Below, one piece after another: positions 1 to 5,220 of a stretch of DNA of 30,606 bases. Below the pieces are notes generated by a model. That model was given only the letters and a program-made list of their open reading frames with translations. It made no database searches and was not told the origin of the DNA. Every line of letters begins with the position of its first letter. Positions within the stretch are counted from its first letter, which is position 1. Source of the DNA: Solimonas sp040377605 (lineage in GTDB: Bacteria; Pseudomonadota; Gammaproteobacteria; Nevskiales; Nevskiaceae); assembly GCA_040377605.1 (NCBI GenBank), contig JBEIOK010000018.1, forward strand, positions 1-30,606, written 5' to 3'. Position numbers and translations under genes: made by a program.

Positions 1-360
1 GTGCTGGACGATCACGACGCGGGCATCACCGAGGTCGTCCGCGGCTCAGACCTGATGGGCTCGTCGCTGCGACAGCTCTATCTCTTCCAGGAACTGGGCT
101 TCCCGGCGCCGAATTTTCGACACCTCCCAGTGCTCACGGATGTCGAAGGCCGCAAGCTCTCGAAGCAGAACCACGCTACACCACTGAACCTCGGTTCTGC
201 AGCCATCAACCTCTGGCACTGCCTGACATGGCTGGGTCAGGATCCCCCGGCCTCCCCACGAAACGCGTCAGCGGCCGAGCTCCTAGATTGGGCGCGCGCG
301 CACTGGAACGAAGCACGCCTCCCCCGAGCTTTGACCATATCATTGGAGACACCGGCCTGA
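1..360 (+). CDS. gluQ: Glutamyl-Q tRNA(Asp) synthetase, C-terminal part
   Basis: The frame is open from the first base of the window and ends with TGA at 358-360, so only the last 119 codons are present and the true start lies upstream. The family attaches glutamate to queuosine at the wobble position of tRNA-Asp; it is a class I glutamyl-tRNA synthetase paralogue without the anticodon-binding domain. Visible support is the ITEVVRGSDL segment, the LYLFQELGFPAP stretch and the class I signature KLSKQN (the KMSKS equivalent), all in the order expected for the second half of the catalytic domain. The protein stops soon after this motif, which fits GluQ rather than full-length GltX. phaR follows on the same strand after 58 bases. 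Confidence 0.9.
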   Translation: MLDDHDAGITEVVRGSDLMGSSLRQLYLFQELGFPAPNFRHLPVLTDVEGRKLSKQNHATPLNLGSAAINLWHCLTWLGQDPPASPRNASAAELLDWARAHWNEARLPRALTISLETPA

Positions 361-386
361 TTCTGGCATGATGCTATGCAGCAAAC

Positions 387-398
387 GCACTGCAACAT
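387..398 (+). promoter_or_regulatory. Putative PhaR operator, copy 1 (phaR leader)
   Basis: GCACTGCAACAT lies 20 bases upstream of the phaR start codon. The same 12 bases recur at 1079-1090, directly behind the -10 box of the candidate small-RNA promoter. PhaR regulators are known to bind TGC-rich sites and to repress their own genes and phasin genes, so autoregulation is the simplest reading. The repeat is seen directly; the binding is inference. Confidence 0.45.
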
Positions 399-418
399 TC
401 CAATTGAATTAAGGCCTT

Positions 419-934
419 ATGTCCGACCTCCGTGTCATCAAGAAGTATCCCAATCGCCGGCTGTACGACACGCACATCAGCCGCTACATCACGCTGGAAG
501 AAATCCGGCAACTCGTGCTGCAGAACGTGCAGTTTCGGGTCGAGGACAAGCGCACCCATGAGGACATTACGCGCAGCATCCTGCTGCAAGTGATCGCCGA
601 ACAGGAAGACGGTGGCAACCCGATTTTTACCACCGAACTGCTGGAGTTCATCATCCGTTTCTACGGCGACCCGATGCAGAACAGCATCGGGCGATATCTC
701 GAGTTGTCGGCCCGCCTGTTCCAAGAGCAGCAAGGTCATTTCACCGAGCAGCTCAGACAGATGCTGGGGCAGGCGCCGCAGCCGCTGCTGGTGCTCAAAG
801 AACTGGCCGACAAGCAGGTCCCTATCTGGCGATCCGTCCGCAAGGAATTCCTGCATAACCTCTCGACCAAGGCCAAGGCCATCAAGCGTCGCGCCGGCAT
901 CGAAGATGGCACGGATACTGCTGATTCAGAGTGA
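419..934 (+). CDS. phaR: PhaR, polyhydroxyalkanoate synthesis repressor
   Basis: A 171-residue protein. The N-terminal region (about residues 4-65) carries the hallmark IKKYPNRRLYDT of the PHB/PHA accumulation regulator DNA-binding domain. The next part (about 70-115) matches the PHB accumulation regulatory domain, and the tail is basic (KAKAIKRRAG). In bacteria with polyhydroxyalkanoate granules PhaR represses phasin and its own gene, and is titrated off DNA by the nascent polymer. No phaC, phaA/B or phasin gene is in this window. The ATG at 419 is preceded by a weak purine patch (TAAGG). A 12-base sequence in the leader is repeated at the downstream RNA promoter, which suggests autoregulation and control of that transcript. 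The family call is secure; the regulated genes are inferred. Confidence 0.93.
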   Translation: MSDLRVIKKYPNRRLYDTHISRYITLEEIRQLVLQNVQFRVEDKRTHEDITRSILLQVIAEQEDGGNPIFTTELLEFIIRFYGDPMQNSIGRYLELSARLFQEQQGHFTEQLRQMLGQAPQPLLVLKELADKQVPIWRSVRKEFLHNLSTKAKAIKRRAGIEDGTDTADSE

Positions 935-1049
935 CCTAGGCCATTCGATCTGCTGCGACGCAGCATCTGAATGACACTCACGTCACAAAATAGTCCCAAT
1001 ATCCTCCCAAGTTGCTGTTATTAAGTACTTTATTTTTAAGATGCCTGTG

Positions 1050-1078
1050 TTGACATTGAAGTAAGTACCACCTATACT
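1050..1078 (+). promoter_or_regulatory. Strong sigma70 promoter of a candidate small RNA
   Basis: The -35 box is TTGACA (1050-1055), followed by a 17-base spacer and the -10 box TATACT (1073-1078). An AT-rich tract at about 1014-1040 resembles an UP element. The predicted start is near 1085. There is no credible ORF between this promoter and the intrinsic terminator at 1180-1210. This is the closest match to consensus that I noticed in the window. Confidence 0.8.
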
Positions 1079-1090
1079 GCACTGCAACAT
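1079..1090 (+). promoter_or_regulatory. Putative PhaR operator, copy 2 (small-RNA start)
   Basis: This is an exact copy of the 12 bases at 387-398 in the phaR leader (GCACTGCAACAT). It begins immediately after the -10 hexamer and covers the predicted start site, so a protein bound here would block RNA polymerase. In this copy the preceding bases make a TGCA-C-TGCA half-symmetric element. PhaR binding is inferred from proximity and from the TGC-rich sites known for the family. Confidence 0.5.
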
Positions 1091-1210
1091 GAGTCGGAAA
1101 GCAAAAACCCGGTAAGGCCGGGTAGCCTACCGGGTCAGATCAGTCTCCTCCAGAAAGGCCTCGCGCCTTTCTCGCACTTAGCCCCCCTACCCTGGGGGGC
1201 TTCTTTTTTT
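1085..1210 (+). ncRNA. Candidate three-hairpin small RNA downstream of phaR
   Basis: The transcript is bounded by the promoter at 1050-1078 and the terminator at 1180-1210, about 126 nt. It folds by eye into three stem-loops. Stem 1 pairs 1107-1118 with 1125-1135 (11 base pairs, one bulged A). Stem 2 pairs AGAAAGGC (1152-1159) with GCCTTTCT (1165-1172). Stem 3 is the terminator. The unpaired linker between stems 1 and 2 contains TCTCCTCC (1144-1151), complementary to a strong Shine-Dalgarno sequence and therefore a natural seed for mRNA pairing. The only ORF is eight codons (1089-1115, MSRKAKTR) without a ribosome-binding site. I do not recognise an Rfam family. Promoter, hairpins and terminator are seen; the function is inferred. 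Confidence 0.65.
1180..1210 (+). terminator. Rho-independent terminator of the small RNA
   Basis: The stem pairs GCCCCCC (1181-1187) with GGGGGGC (1194-1200), extended by A1180-T1201, around a six-base loop. It is followed by TTCTTTTTTT. It acts on the + strand and is separate from the pnp end on the opposite strand. Confidence 0.88.
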
Positions 1211-1260
1211 CAGCAAACACCAGCAGGTCCGTTGGTCGGACTCTCCTCCCGCTCCCCCAG

Positions 1261-1290
1261 AAAAGCCAGCGGCGCAGTTACCTGCGCCGC
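1261..1290 (-). terminator. Probable terminator of the rpsO-pnp transcript
   Basis: On the minus strand, GCGGCGCAG pairs with CTGCGCCGC (plus 1282-1290 and 1269-1277) around a four-base loop. TGGC and a short TTTT tract follow (plus 1264-1261). A longer dyad without a T-tract lies closer to the pnp stop at 1305-1331 (13 bases each side of A1318) and may protect the mRNA 3' end. The remaining gap between phaR and pnp contains nothing else I can support. Confidence 0.55.
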
Positions 1291-1343
1291 GGCCGAGTAC
1301 TATACCCCGGATTCTGAATCAGAATCCGGGGCGATTCAAGCTG

Positions 1344-3455
1344 TTAGACCGACTCCTCGGCAACGTCCAGAGCTTTCATGGAAAGGCGGATCTTGCCGTC
1401 CTTGCTGACCTCCAAGACCTTGACACGAACCGACTGGCCTTCCTTGACCACGTCTTCGACCTTGTCGACGCGCTTGTCCGCAAGTTGGGAGATATGCACC
1501 AGACCATCCTTGCCCGGCGCGATGGTCACAAAAGCGCCGAAGTCCATGATCTTTGCAACCTTGCCTTCATAAATCGTACCGACCTCGACATCACGCGTCA
1601 GTGCATTGATGCGCGCGATGGCCGCCTCAGCAGCCTTTCCATCGACCGCTGCGATCTTGATCGTGCCGTCGTCGGAGATGTCGATCGAGGTGCCCGTCTC
1701 CTTGGTGATCGCCTGGATAGTCGAGCCACCCTTGCCGATGACTTCACGGATCTTGTCGGGGTTGATCTTGATCGTCGTGATACGCGGCGCGAAGGGCGAC
1801 AGTTCGGAACGCGGCGCCGGCAGCGCTTCATTCATGGCCTGCAGGATATGAAGACGTGCAGCCTTCGCCTGCGTCAGCGCCTGCGCCATGATCTCACCCG
1901 TGATACCGGCGACCTTGATGTCCATCTGCAGCGCGGTAATACCTTCCGTCGTGCCCGCAACCTTGAAGTCCATATCGCCGAGATGATCCTCGTCGCCCAG
2001 GATGTCGGTCAGCACTGCCCAACGCCCTTCCTCAAGGATAAGTCCCATCGCCACACCAGCCACGGGGGCCTTGATCGGAACGCCCGCATCCATCAGCGCA
2101 AGACAGGCACCACAAACGGATGCCATCGATGACGAGCCGTTGGACTCGGTCACTTCGGACACCACGCGCACGATGTAGGGGAATTCCTTGTCCAGATCCG
2201 GCATTACCGCAGCGACGCCGCGCTTGGCCAGACGGCCATGTCCGATCTCGCGACGCTTCGGCGCATTCATCCGGCCGGTTTCACCCACGCAGTACGGCGG
2301 GAAGTTGTAGTGGAACATGAAGTTCTCATGCCACTCACCTTCGATCGCATCGATAATCTGGTAGTCCTTGCCGCTGCCCAGCGTCGTGATCGCGATGACC
2401 TGCGTTTCGCCACGAGTAAAAACGGCCGAGCCATGGGTGCGCGGAAGCAGGCCGGTGCTGATCGCCAGCGGGCGCACAGTGAACAGGTCGCGGCCATCGA
2501 TACGTGGAGCGCCATCGAGAATACGATTGCGAACAATCTTGGCCTTCAGCTCATCAAGCTCGGCTTTGACCTGGTTGACCGTCAAGGTCGTACCAGCCGG
2601 CAAGCTGCCAATCGCGGCTTTCGCCACTTCATCGAGCTTGCCGTAGCGAGTCTGCTTATCAGTAAAGGCATAAGCCTCGGCGATCGGCGCCTCGAACGAC
2701 TTCACGAAATCCTTTACCGCGCTGCGATCCGGAGCCTTCCAATCCCACTTCGGCTTGCCGGCCATGGCCGCAAGCTCGTTGATCGCCAGGATGGCAGCCT
2801 GCATTTGCTCGTGACCGAACAGAACCGCACCGAGCATGACCGGCTCGGACAGCATCTGCGCCTCGGACTCCACCATCAGAACGGCGTCCTTGGTCCCTGC
2901 AACCACCAGATCAAGCTGAGAGGTCTCGAGTTCAGACGCCGTCGGGTTGAGGATGTAATTGCCATCCTTGTAGCCGACGCGAGCCGCGCCAATCGGCCCT
3001 TGGAACGGAACACCAGCCAGCGCGAGCGCAGCGGATGCACCGAGCAGTGCCGGAATATCGCCATCAACCTCAGGATTGAGCGACATCACCATCGCAACAA
3101 TCTGGATCTCGTTGTAGAAACCTTCCGGGAACAGCGGACGAATCGGACGATCAATCAGGCGCGACGTTAGCGTCTCCTTCTCGGTCGGGCGTCCTTCACG
3201 CTTGAAAAAGCCACCGGGGATACGACCACCCGCATAGAACTTTTCCATGTAATCAACGGTGAGCGGGAAGAAATCCTGCTCGGGCTTGGCGTCCTTCTTC
3301 GCGACAGCGGAGACGAACACGACGGTCTCGTCCATGGTGACGATGACGGCCGCAGAGGCCTGACGTGCGATCGCGCCAGTCTCAATCGTGACGGTGTGCT
3401 TACCGTAGCTGAACGTCTTTTTGACGGGCACGGCTGGGGTGGCAGGAATTGCCAT
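1344..3455 (-). CDS. pnp: Polyribonucleotide nucleotidyltransferase (PNPase)
   Basis: PNPase is a homotrimeric 3'-5' phosphorolytic exoribonuclease that degrades RNA to nucleoside diphosphates, partly within the RNase E degradosome. The ATG at 3455 gives 703 residues, the usual length. It is preferred over an in-frame GTG at 3464 because AGGTG lies six bases before the ATG. The two RNase PH-like cores surround the alpha-helical linker, with first-core motifs such as FYAGGRIPGGFFKREGRP. A KH domain follows with the loop IGKGGSTIQ, then an S1 domain containing GAFVTIAPGKDGLVHISQL. The gene follows rpsO as in E. coli, with a terminator-like hairpin between them. No catalytic motif looks broken. 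Confidence 0.97.
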   Translation of the reverse strand: MAIPATPAVPVKKTFSYGKHTVTIETGAIARQASAAVIVTMDETVVFVSAVAKKDAKPEQDFFPLTVDYMEKFYAGGRIPGGFFKREGRPTEKETLTSRLIDRPIRPLFPEGFYNEIQIVAMVMSLNPEVDGDIPALLGASAALALAGVPFQGPIGAARVGYKDGNYILNPTASELETSQLDLVVAGTKDAVLMVESEAQMLSEPVMLGAVLFGHEQMQAAILAINELAAMAGKPKWDWKAPDRSAVKDFVKSFEAPIAEAYAFTDKQTRYGKLDEVAKAAIGSLPAGTTLTVNQVKAELDELKAKIVRNRILDGAPRIDGRDLFTVRPLAISTGLLPRTHGSAVFTRGETQVIAITTLGSGKDYQIIDAIEGEWHENFMFHYNFPPYCVGETGRMNAPKRREIGHGRLAKRGVAAVMPDLDKEFPYIVRVVSEVTESNGSSSMASVCGACLALMDAGVPIKAPVAGVAMGLILEEGRWAVLTDILGDEDHLGDMDFKVAGTTEGITALQMDIKVAGITGEIMAQALTQAKAARLHILQAMNEALPAPRSELSPFAPRITTIKINPDKIREVIGKGGSTIQAITKETGTSIDISDDGTIKIAAVDGKAAEAAIARINALTRDVEVGTIYEGKVAKIMDFGAFVTIAPGKDGLVHISQLADKRVDKVEDVVKEGQSVRVKVLEVSKDGKIRLSMKALDVAEESV

Positions 3456-3481
3456 AGTGAGCACCTGCTAGGAATTAGGGG

Positions 3482-3515
3482 CGATAGAAACAGAAGCGCC
3501 GCTTGTCAGCGGCGC
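3482..3515 (-). terminator. Attenuator-like hairpin between rpsO and pnp
   Basis: On the minus strand, GCGCCGC and GCGGCGC (plus 3509-3515 and 3496-3502) enclose the loop TGACAA, which contains the rpsO stop codon. The U-rich run TTCTGTTTCTATC follows. This is the position of the rpsO terminator/processing region in E. coli, where read-through feeds pnp. Confidence 0.6.
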
Positions 3516-3775
3516 AGACCGAGTTCAGCAATCAGCTTGCTGTAGCGTGCTTCATCGGCCCGCTTCAGATAATCCAGCATCTGGCGACGCTGGTTCACCA
3601 TCTTCAGAAGGCCACGACGCGAGTGGTTGTCCTTCTTGTGCTGTTCAAAATGGGGAGAAAGGGCATTGATCCGCTCGGTGAGCAGGGCAACCTGCACCTC
3701 AGGGGAACCCGTATCGCTCGTGCCACGGGCGAACTTCTTGACCACGTCCGCCTTGCGCTCAACCGTCAACGTCAT
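3506..3775 (-). CDS. rpsO: 30S ribosomal protein S15
   Basis: At 89 residues this is exactly the family length. S15 binds the three-way junction of the 16S rRNA central domain early in 30S assembly and forms an intersubunit bridge. Diagnostic segments are SDTGSPEVQVALLTERI in the N-terminal third and the basic SRRGLLKMVNQRRQMLDYL helix. The ATG at 3775 is preceded by CTGGAG about nine bases upstream. It lies between truB and pnp as in other gammaproteobacteria, and has its own promoter in the 92-base gap after truB. In E. coli S15 represses its own translation through a leader pseudoknot; I did not verify one here. Confidence 0.98.
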   Translation of the reverse strand: MTLTVERKADVVKKFARGTSDTGSPEVQVALLTERINALSPHFEQHKKDNHSRRGLLKMVNQRRQMLDYLKRADEARYSKLIAELGLRR

Positions 3776-3827
3776 TGCTTGAAACTCCAGGAAAATCTTG
3801 ATTTATTCATCGTTTGCTAAGCTCGGT

Positions 3828-3857
3828 ATATTAACGTCTAGCCCGGCTTGATCACAA
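3828..3857 (-). promoter_or_regulatory. Probable rpsO promoter
   Basis: Read on the minus strand: TTGTGA (plus 3852-3857), an 18-base spacer, then TAATAT (plus 3828-3833). This leaves a leader of about 45 bases before the rpsO ATG. It lies in the gap after the truB stop, where E. coli also has an rpsO promoter. Confidence 0.5.
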
Positions 3858-3867
3858 GCACGACCGC

Positions 3868-4800
3868 TTAGCCTTGGTGCAACCAGCGACGCGGCACGAG
3901 CATCCCTTCTTTGTCGGACTGACCGAGCCCCAATAGCCGCCCCTGCCCATCCAGGATTGCGACCCTGGCTTCCGCCGCCGTCGCCAGCACTCTGGGCGCC
4001 TGGACCGGTCGGCCATGGGCCAGCGCAGTTGCCTGAACCTCATCCACCGTCACCGACGGCCAATGTCCGAGCCCACGCTCGGGCGGCATCAGCAATCGAT
4101 CCAAAGCCTCATCGGAATCAGCCGAAATCTCACTTAACGTCTCGAAATTCATGAGGTTTTCACCCTCGAATGGCGTCACGGCGGTGCGACGCAGTTCAAC
4201 CAGATGAGCGCATTGCCCCACGCTTTGCGCAATATCTTCTGCCAGCGTCCGGATGTAAGTCCCTTTCGAACAGCGCACATCGAACGCGAATCGATCTGAG
4301 GCGAAGTCGACCAGCTCCAGCGAGAAAATCGTTACCTGGCGTGGCTGACGCTCGACCTCCACTCCCTCGCGGGCCAGCGCATAGAGCGGCCTTCCCAGGT
4401 GTTTCAGTGCCGAATACATCGGGGGGATCTGAGTGATCGGACCGACAAAGGCTGCCAGCGCGGCCACAAGCTGCGGCCTCTCCAGACCGCTGGGATCCGA
4501 GCGCTGGATGATCTGACCCTCCGCGTCACCCGTCTCGGTCTTGGCACCGAGTTGTGCGGTCGCGCGATAGCACTTGTCCGCCTCCAGCAGGACTCCGCAG
4601 AGCTTGGTCGCCTCGCCGAAACACAGCGGCAGCACGCCCGACGCCAATGGATCCAGGCTGCCTGTGTGTCCAGCCTTCTCGGCGCGATAGATACGCTTAG
4701 CCCGCTGAAGCGCATCATTGGAGCTGACGCCAACCGGTTTATCCAGCAGCAAGATGCCCGTGACCGGGCGGCGCTGGACGCGGCGAGGTCCTGGGGCCAT
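3868..4800 (-). CDS. truB: tRNA pseudouridine(55) synthase
   Basis: TruB converts U55 of the T-loop of almost all tRNAs to pseudouridine and also helps tRNA folding. From the ATG at 4800 the protein has 310 residues. The motif GHTGSLDPLASGVLP contains the catalytic aspartate at residue 50, and the N-terminus has the family signature GILLLDKP. The C-terminal part (about 240-310) is the usual small PUA-like extension, ending in a KEGMLVPRRW segment. A TTG at 4818 overlaps the rbfA stop (TTGA) and would add six residues. I prefer the ATG because GGGG lies just upstream and related proteins start close to it. It is co-transcribed with rbfA. Confidence 0.95.
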   Translation of the reverse strand: MAPGPRRVQRRPVTGILLLDKPVGVSSNDALQRAKRIYRAEKAGHTGSLDPLASGVLPLCFGEATKLCGVLLEADKCYRATAQLGAKTETGDAEGQIIQRSDPSGLERPQLVAALAAFVGPITQIPPMYSALKHLGRPLYALAREGVEVERQPRQVTIFSLELVDFASDRFAFDVRCSKGTYIRTLAEDIAQSVGQCAHLVELRRTAVTPFEGENLMNFETLSEISADSDEALDRLLMPPERGLGHWPSVTVDEVQATALAHGRPVQAPRVLATAAEARVAILDGQGRLLGLGQSDKEGMLVPRRWLHQG

Positions 4801-4814
4801 GACGCCCCGACGGC

Positions 4815-5186
4815 TCAATGGTCGTCGCTGTGGCGCTCGTCGTCGGCCACAGCGGTTCGGATCAGAGCGCTAATCCGATCACCTTCCCGAAGCGCTAGGT
4901 CTGGCGAGAAATGCAGCGACGGAACCGACCTCAACTTCAGCCTCGATCCCAGTTCATGACGCAACTTTCCAGAAGCGCCGTTGAGCCCCTTGATCGCGTC
5001 CTTGAGCTGCTGATCGTCGCCCAGCAAGCTGACGCTGACATTGGCATTTCGCAAATCAGACGCGACTTCAACACCCGTCACGGTCACCCCCTTCACACGA
5101 GGGTCTGACAGACAATCACGAATGAGCACGGCAAGCTCCATCTGCAGCTGGGTTCCGACGCGCAGCTTTCGCGGATATTCCTTCAT
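4815..5186 (-). CDS. rbfA: Ribosome-binding factor A
   Basis: RbfA is a cold-shock factor that binds the 30S neck near the 5' end of 16S rRNA and is needed for late 30S maturation. The protein has 123 residues, within the family range. It shows the single KH-type fold sequence: an N-terminal helix (RVGTQLQMELAVLIRD), the DPRVKGVTVTGVEV strand, and a C-terminal HELGSRLKLRSVPSLHF segment typical of RbfA. The ATG at 5186 follows GGAAA. It sits between infB (34-base gap) and truB, the standard order that puts IF2, RbfA and TruB in one transcript. Confidence 0.96.
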   Translation of the reverse strand: MKEYPRKLRVGTQLQMELAVLIRDCLSDPRVKGVTVTGVEVASDLRNANVSVSLLGDDQQLKDAIKGLNGASGKLRHELGSRLKLRSVPSLHFSPDLALREGDRISALIRTAVADDERHSDDH

Positions 5187-5220
5187 CGGTTTCCGTGCGT
5201 CGGGTTCCCGGATACAGGCA

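Noticed and set aside
951..972. Hairpin TGCTGCG-A-CGCAGCA just after phaR
   Set aside because: Considered as the phaR terminator, but the loop is too tight and no T-tract follows. An outer ATTCAGA/TCTGAAT pairing exists (924-930 with 966-972), but alone it is not enough to call a feature.
1089..1115. Eight-codon ORF (MSRKAKTR) at the 5' end of the small RNA
   Set aside because: No ribosome-binding site, only about four bases of leader, and its stop falls in stem 1; treated as chance.
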